This document shows positions 6,884-13,998 of a stretch of 23,041 nucleotides of DNA, piece after piece (position 1 is the stretch's first letter; every line of letters begins with the position of its first letter). A program made the translations under genes and the position numbers. The stretch spans positions 1 to 23,041 of the forward strand of contig MNDB01000015.1 in the NCBI GenBank assembly GCA_001914705.1, read 5' to 3'. Origin of the DNA: Actinobacteria bacterium 13_2_20CM_68_14 (GTDB lineage: Bacteria > Actinomycetota > Thermoleophilia > Gaiellales > Gaiellaceae). The notes beneath the pieces were generated by a model, which was not told where the DNA came from, did no database searches, and saw only the letters and a program-made list of their open reading frames with translations.

Positions 6884-9121
6884 ATGGCTAGGACCGCCGC
6901 GCTCTACGCCGGACCGGCGGCGCTGCTGGCCTGGAGCTGGCTGCGGCTCGGGCATCCGCACGCCGGCGCCTCGACGGCGCTCTGGCTGATGGCGCTCGCG
7001 GTCGCGCCGGCGCTCTTGTCACGGCCCCGCTGGCGGGCGGTCGCGACTGTCCCGGCAGCTGTCCTCGCGCTGCACTCGGCGCTCGGTGTCTGGATCATCC
7101 ATCCGATCAGGCTGCTCGGCCGTTTCGGCGGCGGCTTCCTCGAGTTCTACGACGTCAGGTTGCCCTTCTCCGCGGTCAGCCACCCGCGCATGGACGGCGT
7201 CATCCTCGTTGCCCTCTACGCCTCCTGCGCCGCCGTGGCGATGGCGATCGCCGCGCGCAAGCCGGTGCTCGCCTCGGCTGCGGTGGTCGTGGCCGCGGGC
7301 TGGCCGGCGACCCTGCTGACCGGTCCCGACGACCTGCTGCGCGGCGTCGCCCTGCTCGCTGCTGTGCTCTCGCTCGTCGTCGGCCTCGGTGGGCCGCTGC
7401 GACCGCGGCGACTTGCCGTGGGGGCGCTCGTCGGCGGTACGGTCGTCCTGGCGGCGTTCGCGGCGTCCACCTCCTCCGCAGTCGCGAGCGGCCAGGTTCT
7501 GCACTGGCAGGGGTGGGACTTCTATACGAAGCCTCCAAAACCCGTGACCGTGGAATACGTCTGGAACTCGAACTTCCGCGGCCTCCATTTTCCGAAGAAG
7601 GTCACGACAGTCCTGACGGTCAAGGCTCCGAGCAAGCCTACGTACTGGCGGGCGACCACACTGGACGAGTTCGACGGAGGCAACTGGTACGAGAGCAACG
7701 GCCCCTCGGTCGCGCCGACACGGATCAACGGCCGCGACGAACTGCGGAGCGACCCCGAGCTGCCGGCGGCCGCGAACGACTCGAAGCGGTGGGTTCGGCA
7801 GGTGGTCACCGTCGGAGCGCTGAGCGACAGCCACCTGGTCGGAGCAAGCGTGCCGGTCGCGTACGCCCCGGGTCCGCACGCCGTCGATTACAGCGACGGC
7901 GGCGTCGCCCACCTGCAAGACCGGCCGCTCGCGCGCGGAGACCGATACAGCGTCTGGAGCTACGGGGCCCAGCCGACGCCTCGGCAGCTCGCCGCCCTGC
8001 CGGCCCGCTACCCGGAGCAGGTCCGGAAGACGGATCTCTATGTCGAAGCGCGCGTGACCGCGCCCCCGTTCGGCGCGCCGGATCGCGAGCGGCGGGTGGC
8101 GCAGATCTTCGCGACCTCCTACCGCGCCCGCCCCTACGAGGCCCTCTACAGGACGGCAAGGCGGATCGTGGGGGACCCCTCGAGTCCGTATGCCGCCGCG
8201 CTCGAGCTCGAGGCCTGGTTCCGGTCGGGAGCGTTCACCTACGACCCGACGCCGCCGCAAAGCTCGACCCTGCCGCCGCTCGTCGCCTTCGTCACCCAGA
8301 CGCACCGTGGCTATTGCCAGCACTTCGCCGGCGCGATGGCGCTGATGCTCCGCTATCTCGGGATTCCCGCCCGCGTCGCGGCAGGCTTCACGAGCGGCGT
8401 CTATGACAGCGGCAAACGCGAGTGGACCGTGACCGATCACGACGCGCATACCTGGGTCGAGGCCTGGTTCCCGCGCTACGGCTGGCTGCCGTTCGATCCG
8501 ACGCCGGGCCGCGGCTCCCTGAACGGGACCTACACGTCCTCGTCCCCGCGTTTCGACCTGACGGATGGGCTGTTTGCGGTGACCCAGAACTTGAAGAAGG
8601 CCGGTGCGTTCAACCTGCGGACGCTGCGGGCCGCTCACGGCAATGCCACGGGCGGCGGGACGGTGCTCAAGATACGGCCGAAGCCGGGCCCGGCGGGATC
8701 GAGGATTGGCTCCCTGCTTCGACTGCTCGTACTCGTCGCCGCCGCGCTCGTCGTGTTCCTCGCGGCGGCAAAGCTCGTAATTCGCAAGCGCCGCTATGTG
8801 ACGCGCGATCCGCGCAAGCTCGCGCGCGCCTGCGTGCGTGAGCTCTCAGACTTCGTCAGCGACCAGGGCGCGAAGGCGCCGCCGAGCGCGACGCTCGGTG
8901 AGCTCGCGAAGCTTGTCGAGGCGGAGCTAGGTGTTTCGGCGTCCTCATTTGTCTCGGCTGCGGCCGAGGCACGCTTCGGGCCGACTACGGCGGCCGGCGA
9001 GGCCGCGCACTCCGCACGGCGCGAGCTGCGGTCGCTGCGCCGGGAGCTGCGCAAGGCGCTGACGCGCACCGAACGCGCGCTCGGCCTCGTCTCGCTCCGC
9101 TCGCTCGGCCTCACGGGGTAA
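6884..9121 (+). CDS. Membrane transglutaminase-like protein
   Basis: This is a membrane protein with an extracytoplasmic transglutaminase/protease-like domain, typical of MoxR-DUF58 operons and possibly acting on envelope proteins or peptides. In the 745-residue product about seven hydrophobic segments occupy residues 1-200. An external region follows, then the core: RGYCQHFAGAMALMLRYLGIPAR with Cys478, DHDAHTWVEAW with His522, and PFDPTPG with Asp538, so the Cys-His-Asp triad is complete. A further membrane segment lies near 610-632 (LLRLLVLVAAALVVFLAAA), with a cytoplasmic tail of about 110 residues. The ATG at 6884 is preferred because AAAGGG lies five bases before it. The open frame continues to GTG 6788 through repeat copy 2, which would add 32 atypical residues. 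The stop TAA shares its last base with the next ATG. Confidence 0.87.
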   Translation: MARTAALYAGPAALLAWSWLRLGHPHAGASTALWLMALAVAPALLSRPRWRAVATVPAAVLALHSALGVWIIHPIRLLGRFGGGFLEFYDVRLPFSAVSHPRMDGVILVALYASCAAVAMAIAARKPVLASAAVVVAAGWPATLLTGPDDLLRGVALLAAVLSLVVGLGGPLRPRRLAVGALVGGTVVLAAFAASTSSAVASGQVLHWQGWDFYTKPPKPVTVEYVWNSNFRGLHFPKKVTTVLTVKAPSKPTYWRATTLDEFDGGNWYESNGPSVAPTRINGRDELRSDPELPAAANDSKRWVRQVVTVGALSDSHLVGASVPVAYAPGPHAVDYSDGGVAHLQDRPLARGDRYSVWSYGAQPTPRQLAALPARYPEQVRKTDLYVEARVTAPPFGAPDRERRVAQIFATSYRARPYEALYRTARRIVGDPSSPYAAALELEAWFRSGAFTYDPTPPQSSTLPPLVAFVTQTHRGYCQHFAGAMALMLRYLGIPARVAAGFTSGVYDSGKREWTVTDHDAHTWVEAWFPRYGWLPFDPTPGRGSLNGTYTSSSPRFDLTDGLFAVTQNLKKAGAFNLRTLRAAHGNATGGGTVLKIRPKPGPAGSRIGSLLRLLVLVAAALVVFLAAAKLVIRKRRYVTRDPRKLARACVRELSDFVSDQGAKAPPSATLGELAKLVEAELGVSASSFVSAAAEARFGPTTAAGEAAHSARRELRSLRRELRKALTRTERALGLVSLRSLGLTG

Positions 9122-9822
9122 TGGAAGCGATCGTGATGGCCGCCGGCGAGGGCCGGCGGCTCCGCCCGGTCACGGAACGCTGGCCGAAGCCGATCCTGCC
9201 GATCGACGGGCGGCCCGTCGTCGCGATGGTGCTGCGCGAGCTGCGCGCTGCCGGCTGCGATCGGGCCACCGTCGTGACGGGGTATCTCGCCGAGCAGGTC
9301 GAGAGCCTGCTCGGAGACGGCTCCGGCTTCGGCGTGGAGCTTCGCTACGCGCGGCAGCCGCGGCCCGACGGCTCGGCGGACGCGGTCTCCCGCGGCTTGG
9401 CTGCAGGGGCGGAGGCGCCGCTGCTCGTCGCGACCGCCGACACGGTCTTCCGGCCGGGCGATCTGGCGCGCTTCGCGGCCGCGTTCGCGGAGGCCGGAAC
9501 GCCCGGCGCGGTCGCGATCAGGCGCGATCCGCCGCCGGGGCCGCAGCGGGCCGGCGTCGAGGTCGAGGACGGCGTCGTCAAGAAGATCGTCGCCGCCGGC
9601 GAGACCCCGTTCGCTCACGCGTCGCTCTGGGGCCTCGGGCCGGAGCTGACGCCGTATCTGGCAGACCTCGGAGGCCCACCCTTCGAGCTTGCCGAGGCCT
9701 ATCAGCGGGCGATCGAAGAGGGCCTGCGCGTTTCCGCCTTTGAAGTCGGGCCGACGCGAGACTTGACGGACCCGCTTGACTTGGTGCAGGAGAACTTTCT
9801 CTATCTGAGCAGGAGCGAATGA
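9121..9822 (+). CDS. Nucleotidyltransferase (sugar-nucleotide pyrophosphorylase-like)
   Basis: The protein belongs to the NTP_transferase family, which joins sugar phosphates to nucleotides. The 233-residue product begins with MEAIVMAAGEGRRLRPVTERWPKPILPI, the canonical nucleotide-binding G-x-G-x-R-L-x-P...K-P-x-L-P-I motif. It also has VVTGYLAEQVESLL at 51-64, ADAVSRGL near 96-103, and an ATADTVF stretch at 114-120 in the place of the usual metal-binding (G/A)D motif. It ends shortly after the catalytic domain with no hexapeptide-repeat acyltransferase domain, so it is not GlmU. The true sugar or substrate cannot be told. It overlaps the transglutaminase by one base (TAATG) and the TPR gene by four (ATGA), hinting that it belongs to this envelope-related operon. 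Confidence 0.85.
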   Translation: MEAIVMAAGEGRRLRPVTERWPKPILPIDGRPVVAMVLRELRAAGCDRATVVTGYLAEQVESLLGDGSGFGVELRYARQPRPDGSADAVSRGLAAGAEAPLLVATADTVFRPGDLARFAAAFAEAGTPGAVAIRRDPPPGPQRAGVEVEDGVVKKIVAAGETPFAHASLWGLGPELTPYLADLGGPPFELAEAYQRAIEEGLRVSAFEVGPTRDLTDPLDLVQENFLYLSRSE

Positions 9823-10169
9823 GCGACACCTACAACCTCTTCCAGCAAGGACGCACGCACCTCCGGGAGGGCATGGCCGCTCAGGCCACCGTCCCGCTGG
9901 AGAAGGCGAAGCGCCGCGAGCCCGAGAAGGCCTCGATTCGCGAGGCGCTCGGGATCGCTTACTTCCGCATTCACCGCTACGAGGAGGCCGAGAGCGAGTT
10001 CCGAAAGCTGCTCGAGCTCGCGCCCGCCGACGACTACGGCCACTACGCGCTCGGCCGCTGCCTGGAGAAGCAGGGGCGCCAGACGGAGGCCCAGGGGCAC
10101 TACAAGCTCGCGAGCTCCCTCCGGCCGGCGAGCAAGCACTACTCGTCCCGCATCCGCGACGTCGCCTAG
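9819..10169 (+). CDS. Small tetratricopeptide-repeat protein
   Basis: The product has 116 residues and is predicted soluble. About three tandem 34-residue helical repeats can be aligned: one starting near residue 3 (YNLFQQGRTHLREGMAAQA), a second near 37 (ASIREALGIAYFRIHRYEEAESEFRKLLELAP) and a third near 72 (YGHYALGRCLEKQGRQTEAQGHYKLASSLRP). The second and third match the TPR consensus well (G/A-x-A-x-x-x-x-x-Y-x-x-A-x-x-x-Y/F-x-x-x-L-x-x-x-P). TPRs bind protein partners; the partner is unknown. The ATG at 9819 overlaps the stop of the nucleotidyltransferase, and dtd follows after six bases, so it is in the same operon. Confidence 0.87.
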   Translation: MSDTYNLFQQGRTHLREGMAAQATVPLEKAKRREPEKASIREALGIAYFRIHRYEEAESEFRKLLELAPADDYGHYALGRCLEKQGRQTEAQGHYKLASSLRPASKHYSSRIRDVA

Positions 10170-10175
10170 CCGGCG

Positions 10176-10619
10176 GTGCGCGCTGTGGTTCAGCGCGTCC
10201 TGCGAGCACGCGTCGTCGTCCGTGGCGAAACGGTCGGCGCCTCCGGCCCCGGCCTTTGCGTGCTCCTGGGAGTCGCGGCCGGTGACGAGGTTTCCGATGC
10301 CGAGCGTCTGGCGGAAAAGGTTGCCCGGTTGCGGATCTTCGAGAACGAGGCGGGCAAGTTCGATCTCAGCCTGCTCGACGTTGGCGGCGAGGCGCTCGTC
10401 GTCAGCCAGTTCACGCTGATCGCCGATACAACACGCCAGAGGGGAACTCGACCAGACTTCTCCCGAGCCGCGCCTCGTGAGCAGGCCGAACCGCTCTACG
10501 AAGCGTTCTGCGAGGCAGTGGCGGCGTTTGGCGTTCGCGTCGAGACCGGCATCTTCGGCGAGCGGATGCAACTCGAGCTCGTCAACGACGGGCCGGTCAC
10601 GATCGTCCTGGAGTTGTAG
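10176..10619 (+). CDS. dtd: D-aminoacyl-tRNA deacylase
   Basis: Dtd hydrolyses D-aminoacyl-tRNAs (and Gly-tRNA-Ala), protecting translation. The 147-residue protein has the family length and begins MRAVVQRVLRARVVV. It has the SQFTL motif at 85-89 and the cis Gly-Pro motif region NDGPVTI near 137-143 (usually NSGPVT), the two signatures lining the active site. GTRPDFSRAAP at about 98-108 is also family-typical. The start is GTG at 10176. No ribosome binding site is evident, and translation is probably coupled to the TPR gene that ends six bases earlier. It is the last gene of the plus-strand block and faces a minus-strand gene across 122 bases. Confidence 0.93.
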   Translation: MRAVVQRVLRARVVVRGETVGASGPGLCVLLGVAAGDEVSDAERLAEKVARLRIFENEAGKFDLSLLDVGGEALVVSQFTLIADTTRQRGTRPDFSRAAPREQAEPLYEAFCEAVAAFGVRVETGIFGERMQLELVNDGPVTIVLEL

Positions 10620-10643
10620 CTCAACCAACCCCCGAAGCGGCGG

Positions 10644-10704
10644 CGCCTGCTAGGGCGAGGACGGCAGGCGAAGCGGTCCCATGGCGTCGACCACTAGGAC
10701 CGCT
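10644..10704. terminator. Pair of stem-loops between convergent genes
   Basis: CGCCTGC (10644-10650) pairs with GCAGGCG (10664-10670). AGCGGTCC (10672-10679) pairs with GGACCGCT (10697-10704). They lie between the convergent stops of dtd (10619) and the minus-strand gene (10742), where transcripts from both directions must end. Neither has a T-run, so they would be non-canonical terminators or RNA 3'-end stabilisers working from both sides. Confidence 0.45.
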
Positions 10705-10745
10705 GATCCGGCGGCCGAAGCAGAGGCCATGCCCTTTGCCCCTAG
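10705..10745 (-). repeat. Possible truncated copy of the double-hairpin repeat (minus strand)
   Basis: Read on the minus strand, directly after the stop codon of the 10742-11263 gene, the sequence contains GGGCAAAGGGCATGGCCTCT. This carries both GGCAAAG and ATGGCCTCT in the spacing seen in repeat copies 1 and 3. The AGCGGTCC stem-loop follows it where hairpin 2 would be. The 5' arm of hairpin 1 is missing. It may be a decayed or truncated copy. Confidence 0.35.
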
Positions 10746-11263
10746 CTCGGCGACTCGCTCGAGACCGCGGCCGGCTCCGGCTCGGTCTCAGGCTCCGCGT
10801 CCTGCGCAAAGAGCGAAGCAACGCTCTCGTCGAGGTCCTCAACGACGAAGTTCTGGGCGCCGAGCGGCTCGAGCACCTGCTTCGCCGTGTCGATCGCGTC
10901 ACCGGCGATCTCCACCACGACCGCCGAGGTGTTCGGCTGCAGCGACTTGCCGAGCTGGTCGAGCTGGTCGTTCTTGAAGCCGGAGTCGCGCAGCTTCGAG
11001 ACGAGGGCGCCGATCGAACCCCCGGCCAGGATCCCGATCGGCCCGCCGATGATGCCGATCGCACCGCCGAGTAGCGCGCCGCGCCCGGCGCCCCAGTCCT
11101 TCGACTCGACGAACTTCGCCTTGCCGTCCGGCCGGACGAAGAGGACGGCGGTGTTGCCGATCTCGTCGCGCATGGCGCCTCCGAGCGCCCCGGCGGCACG
11201 CGAGCCACCGTCGGGAGTGGTGAAGCTGGCTGCCAGGATCTTGCGGGCTGATTCCTGCTGCAT
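10742..11263 (-). CDS. Glycine-zipper membrane-associated protein, DUF1269-like
   Basis: The product has 173 residues. The middle contains GALLGGAIGIIGGPIGILAGG (residues about 63-83), a glycine-zipper hydrophobic segment. It is flanked by an N-terminal part with VLFVRPDGKAKFVESKDWG and a C-terminal alpha/beta part (AVVVEIAGDAIDTAKQVLEPLGAQNFVVEDL), followed by an acidic Glu/Pro/Ser-rich tail. This arrangement resembles DUF1269/TIGR-type putative membrane proteins often linked to stress, but I assign only family resemblance. There is no signal peptide. The ATG at 11263 is supported by GGAGG seven to eight bases upstream on the minus strand. A possible promoter lies 35-63 bases upstream. Confidence 0.7.
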   Translation of the reverse strand: MQQESARKILAASFTTPDGGSRAAGALGGAMRDEIGNTAVLFVRPDGKAKFVESKDWGAGRGALLGGAIGIIGGPIGILAGGSIGALVSKLRDSGFKNDQLDQLGKSLQPNTSAVVVEIAGDAIDTAKQVLEPLGAQNFVVEDLDESVASLFAQDAEPETEPEPAAVSSESPS

Positions 11264-11298
11264 CGTGCGTCCTCCGTCAGTGGACTGCTATCGGTGCG

Positions 11299-11326
11299 AC
11301 TGTACCTCCGGCGCGAGGACGGTCAC
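11299..11326 (-). promoter_or_regulatory. Possible promoter for the glycine-zipper gene
   Basis: On the minus strand GTGACC (11326-11321) and TACAGT (11304-11299) are separated by 16 bases, each matching four of six consensus positions. The expected transcript start is about 30 bases before the ATG, leaving room for the GGAGG site. This is a moderate match only. Confidence 0.35.
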
Positions 11327-11379
11327 CGTGGCTTCATCAGAACGGCGAGTGGTGGCCGAAGGCCGGCAACGCTTGATAA

Positions 11380-11425
11380 GGCCGGGCGGCGAGCCGAACG
11401 CCGAGCGCTTCGGCGGTTCCCGGCC
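11380..11425 (-). terminator. Long stem-loop downstream of the lipoprotein gene
   Basis: GGCCGGG at 11380-11386 pairs with CCCGGCC at 11419-11425. Inside it, CGCCGA pairs with TCGGCG around GCGCT. On the minus strand it follows the lipoprotein stop (11486) by about 60 bases and is followed by TTATC rather than a real T-run. It probably ends the lipoprotein transcript. The rest of the 11264-11485 gap holds only the possible promoter of the next gene. Confidence 0.5.
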
Positions 11426-11485
11426 CGAGAGTCAGGCTACGCCCCGACTGAAACGCTGCCTAGTGGCCGTTTCGGACCGGTTGCG

Positions 11486-12022
11486 CTAGTAGCCGCTGCT
11501 CGTTGTCGTCGGCATCGTCGTGGTCTGCGTCTTCCCCGAGGAGACGACGTGCCAGGTGAAGCTTCGGCCGCCGAACTGGTCGGAGGCGCCGTTGCCCGTT
11601 ACCTTCCCCGGCGAGCCATCGGGGGAGAAACGGTAGAGCGGTTTGCCGTCGAAGGTGACCTGGCTCTTGCCATCGGGGCGCATGACCGTGCCGAGCTTCG
11701 ACATCAGGCTCGACGACGCGGTGGGAGCGCTCACACCCTTCGAGAGTGTCAGTGGAACCCAGATGGCGGTGCAGCTGCCGATGCAGCGGACGGTGCCACT
11801 CTTCTCCTGATCCGGGCTGTAAAGGGCAAAGCCCTTCGAGTCGACGAGGACGGCGCCGACGCCCGAGACCGACTTCAGCGAGACGGTATCGCCGGTCGCG
11901 GCAGGCTTCGAGCCGCTCGAGGCGCTGCTCGAGCTGCTGCTCGAGCCCCCGCAGGCGCTTAGGCCGACGGCCGCGGCGGCGGCAAGCCCGAAAGCGGCGG
12001 CATAGGTGGCGATCCGATTCAT
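11486..12022 (-). CDS. Secreted-repeat (Lipoprotein_15-type) lipoprotein
   Basis: The 178-residue protein starts with a lipoprotein signal peptide: basic MNR, a hydrophobic stretch to residue 20, and the lipobox LSAC with the lipid-carrying Cys at 24. A low-complexity GGSSSSSSSASSGS linker follows. Two copies of the 'secreted repeat of unknown function' motif then appear: KGFALYSPDQ...GTCIG-like (SGTVRCIGSCTAIWVPL) and GKPLYRFSPDGSPGKVTGNG ending FTWHVVS. This is the pattern of Lipoprotein_15 (COG4315) proteins, whose role is unknown. Two Cys (RCIGSC) in the first repeat may form a disulfide. The ATG at 12022 has no ribosome binding site; TATCTG lies just upstream on the minus strand, so translation may be leaderless. 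Confidence 0.85.
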   Translation of the reverse strand: MNRIATYAAAFGLAAAAAVGLSACGGSSSSSSSASSGSKPAATGDTVSLKSVSGVGAVLVDSKGFALYSPDQEKSGTVRCIGSCTAIWVPLTLSKGVSAPTASSSLMSKLGTVMRPDGKSQVTFDGKPLYRFSPDGSPGKVTGNGASDQFGGRSFTWHVVSSGKTQTTTMPTTTSSGY

Positions 12023-12338
12023 GTCTTCAGATACGCGCTGGAGCGGCGGCCGGATTTCCTGCGCCGGGCAGAGCGCTGAGTCCGGCGCTAGGGCAGCCGG
12101 CCTGTTCCCGGCGGGGCGGGGGCTCCGCTGCGAGCGAGAGCGCCGGCGACAGTCGTGGCTCGACGGCTTCGCGCGGCCACAGCTCGCGCGGTCACCTCGG
12201 CGAGGACGAGGTTTGTCGACCGCCGGAAGATGCTTCGAGGGTGGCCCTGCGAGGTCGACGCTGCTCCTCTCCGGGGCCGGATGGCCTGGTCACGCTCGTT
12301 CTGTCTTAGACATATGTGTTTGACCTATACTGGCCGCG
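12023..12338. other. Divergent intergenic region without a gene
   Basis: The 316 bases separate the minus-strand lipoprotein from the plus-strand padR-like gene. The open frames across it are short, overlap one another and have no family features. The right end holds the AT-rich promoter described separately. A short inverted repeat GCCGG...CCGGC lies near 12092-12110. I see nothing else in it. Confidence 0.6.
12303..12338 (+). promoter_or_regulatory. Promoter and operator-like dyad of the padR-like gene
   Basis: TATACT at 12326-12331 is a strong -10 box. The ATG follows after only seven bases, so transcription should begin at or beside the start codon (leaderless). A weak -35 candidate GTCTTA is at 12303-12308, 17 bases upstream. 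The perfect 8-base palindrome ACATATGT (12310-12317) lies in the spacer. A regulator bound there, plausibly the PadR-like protein itself, would block RNA polymerase. PadR-type operators commonly contain ATGT/ACAT half-sites. Confidence 0.6.
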
Positions 12339-12743
12339 ATGAGACATCGCCATCGCCACCCGCGCGGCGTTCGCAGCCGGCGCCAGACCAGGCCCGGTCA
12401 CTGGCACGTGCGGGCGCGCGTCGAGCGCTTCGTCGAGCCCTCGCTCCTGCTGCTCCTGCGTGAGCGGCCGCTCCACGGCTACGAGCTGATCGAGCGGCTG
12501 CCTGAGGTGGCGGGGGAGGGGCGTGTCGACGTCGGCAACCTCTACCGGCTCCTGCGCGCTCTCGAGGCCGAGGGTCTCGTCAGCTCGGAGTGGAGCGCCG
12601 AGCTCCCCGGCCCCGCCAAGCGCACCTACGAGCTGACGGACGAGGGCCGCCGCCTGCTCGACCGCTGGGCCGAGGCGCTGCGCCAGGCGCAGGCCGACGT
12701 CCAGGGCTTTCTCGACCGCTACGACCAGGACGAGAGGAGGTGA
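12339..12743 (+). CDS. PadR-family transcriptional regulator
   Basis: This is a DNA-binding repressor of the PadR family, with a winged helix followed by a short dimerisation helix. The 134-residue protein shows the family pattern: EPSLLLLLRERPLHGYELIERL (residues about 33-54), the recognition region VGNLYRLLRALEAEGLVSSEW (65-85), then GPAKRTYELTDEGRRLLDRWAE (91-112). The one-helix C-terminus puts it with the small PadR-s2 type. The first 30 residues are unusually basic and His-rich (MRHRHRHPRGVRSRR), which is not part of the family domain and could bind metal or DNA. Translation appears leaderless from the ATG at 12339. A four-base gap and a perfect AGGAGGTG site lead into the next small gene, so they form one transcript. 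The inducer is unknown. Confidence 0.85.
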   Translation: MRHRHRHPRGVRSRRQTRPGHWHVRARVERFVEPSLLLLLRERPLHGYELIERLPEVAGEGRVDVGNLYRLLRALEAEGLVSSEWSAELPGPAKRTYELTDEGRRLLDRWAEALRQAQADVQGFLDRYDQDERR

Positions 12744-12747
12744 ACAG

Positions 12748-12933
12748 ATGCACGGAAGAAGACATCACCGGCACGGTGGCTGCCACCGCGGCCGCCGCTT
12801 CCCCGACGCGGAGACGCTGCTCCGCCGCCTGGAGGAATACCAGCGCGACCTGGAGCAGGAAACGGCCGACGTGGCCGACTTGATCCGCCGCCTCAAGGAA
12901 GGCAAGACGGAAACGGAGACTGCGACTGTCTAG
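12748..12933 (+). CDS. Small His-rich coiled-coil protein, DUF5320-like
   Basis: The product has 61 residues. The first 17 (MHGRRHHRHGGCHRGRR) are rich in His and Arg with one Cys. Residues about 20-52 (AETLLRRLEEYQRDLEQETADVADLIRRLKEGK) have a heptad-like pattern predicting a coiled coil. Very small proteins of this layout, with a variable Gly/His/Cys-rich head and a terminal coiled coil, accompany PadR regulators in many bacteria (DUF5320-like). I base that only on layout, not on a search. AGGAGGTG six to nine bases before the ATG is the strongest ribosome binding site in the window, supporting a real gene. The head is similar in composition to that of the regulator just upstream. Function unknown; metal binding is an inference. 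Confidence 0.7.
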   Translation: MHGRRHHRHGGCHRGRRFPDAETLLRRLEEYQRDLEQETADVADLIRRLKEGKTETETATV

Positions 12934-13002
12934 AGCGAACGCACACCTTTCTGAGTGCCCGTCGCTCCAAACCGCCTGTCGCGCCAGCAACCGGGTTTAG
13001 AG

Positions 13003-13054
13003 GGCCGCGGCGGCAAAGCCGCCACGGCCTCTAGCCGGCAGCGCAAGCGCCGCC
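13003..13054 (+). repeat. Double-hairpin dispersed repeat, copy 3 (AAAG-loop subtype)
   Basis: Hairpin 1 (13003-13029) has arms GGCCG and CGGCC, an inner stem GGCGGC/GCCGCC after one C-A mismatch, and an AAA loop. TCTAGCC follows. Hairpin 2 (13037-13054) has GGC/GCC and GCGC/GCGC stems with one mismatch around AA. The copy lies between the His-rich small gene (ends 12933) and the convergent hydrolase gene (ends 13092). No T-run follows. It could help end or protect both transcripts. Confidence 0.75.
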
Positions 13055-13091
13055 TCTGGTGGTGGACCGCCGGCGCAGGGGCACCCGCTCT

Positions 13092-13973
13092 CTAACGCGC
13101 CGCCCAGGCGAACGCCTGCGGCCAGGCGTCGTAGAGCATGTGGCCCTTGCCCTCGACGAGCTCGAAAGTGGCATTCGGGAGCTGCTCGGCGACCCGCCTA
13201 CCGTGCGCCTGGGGCGCGAGCACGTCGAGCTCGCCCTGCCAGATGCGCACCTCGGCGGAGACGTCCGCGAGGTCGAATCCCCACGGCCGCGTGAACGCGA
13301 GGTCATCGTCCATCCAGCCGGCCGCGCCCTGTCGGGACGCTTCCCGCCAGCTCGTCACAAGCATCTCGCGGACGTCCTGCCTGGCAAGCGTCGCTTGGTC
13401 CGGGGGCGGAAGCTCGGCCGCCAGCTCGTCGAGCACGGCTTCAGGCTGCGTCCGTAGGGTCTCGATGTAAGGAGCGAGGTAGGCCGCGATTGCGTCGGGA
13501 CCCGCCAGGGCGGCGTTGAACTCGTTGATGTTGCTCTGCGTCATTCCTGCGAGGAAGTCGAAACCGTCCTCATTCGGCGCCGGCGTGACCATCACGACCG
13601 CTCGGGTGACGCGGTCGGCCAGGAGGGCGGCGCAGGCAAGCGCGTGCGGGGCGCCGCCCGAGACGCCCATCGCGGCGAACCGTTGGAATCCGAGCTCGTC
13701 CGCGAGCGCGGAGATGTCCGCGGCCACGGCGGCGACGTCCCGGCCTTCGAGCCGGTCGGAGAGGCCGTAGCCGGCCCGATCGTAGGTGACCACGCGGACG
13801 CCCGCATCGTCGTAAACGCCGGGGTCGGGATGGTGTCCTGCCCGGCTCCCGGGCGTGCCGTGATGGAAGATCAGCGGCGCTCCATCTGCTGGCCCGCGGT
13901 CGGCGTAGGCGAGCGTTCGCCCGTCGGAAAGCGCGATCGTTCCCTCACGGGTTTTGGCGGGGGCTGCAGACAC
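13092..13973 (-). CDS. Alpha/beta-hydrolase fold protein
   Basis: The 293-residue protein belongs to the alpha/beta-hydrolase superfamily. The oxyanion region is HHGTPGSR (37-44). YDRAGYGLSDR is at about 64-74. The nucleophile elbow is GVSGG with Ser105, the acid is probably Asp in GELDVLAP, and the His is in GKGHMLY near the C-terminus, so a complete triad is present. Substrate cannot be predicted; many relatives are esterases or epoxide hydrolase-like. The GTG at 13973 is chosen because family similarity begins a few residues later. The open frame continues another 35 codons through the rimP leader, where it encodes nothing family-like. GATAGC lies seven bases upstream on the minus strand, overlapping the rimP promoter. 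Confidence 0.85.
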   Translation of the reverse strand: MSAAPAKTREGTIALSDGRTLAYADRGPADGAPLIFHHGTPGSRAGHHPDPGVYDDAGVRVVTYDRAGYGLSDRLEGRDVAAVAADISALADELGFQRFAAMGVSGGAPHALACAALLADRVTRAVVMVTPAPNEDGFDFLAGMTQSNINEFNAALAGPDAIAAYLAPYIETLRTQPEAVLDELAAELPPPDQATLARQDVREMLVTSWREASRQGAAGWMDDDLAFTRPWGFDLADVSAEVRIWQGELDVLAPQAHGRRVAEQLPNATFELVEGKGHMLYDAWPQAFAWAAR

Positions 13974-13979
13974 GGGCCT

Positions 13980-13988
13980 TGCTATCCT
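13980..13988 (+). promoter_or_regulatory. Extended -10 promoter of the rimP-nusA operon
   Basis: TGCTATCCT reads as TG-n-TATCCT, an extended -10 element with four matches to TATAAT. No clear -35 is found 16-18 bases upstream. A start near 13995 would give a leader of about 65 bases before rimP, containing the two alternative hairpins described next. The reverse complement of its core (GATAGC) could be the -10 of the divergent hydrolase gene. Confidence 0.45.
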
Positions 13989-13998
13989 GCCAGCACCA

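Noticed and set aside
7019..8638. Minus-strand open frame of 539 codons opposite the transglutaminase gene
   Set aside because: Antisense of a gene with a complete Cys-His-Asp triad; the translation is Arg-rich and has no recognisable domain.
12006..12463. Short plus-strand open frames between the lipoprotein and the PadR gene
   Set aside because: They overlap each other, have Arg-rich low-information translations and no ribosome binding sites, and the promoter of the PadR gene lies inside them.
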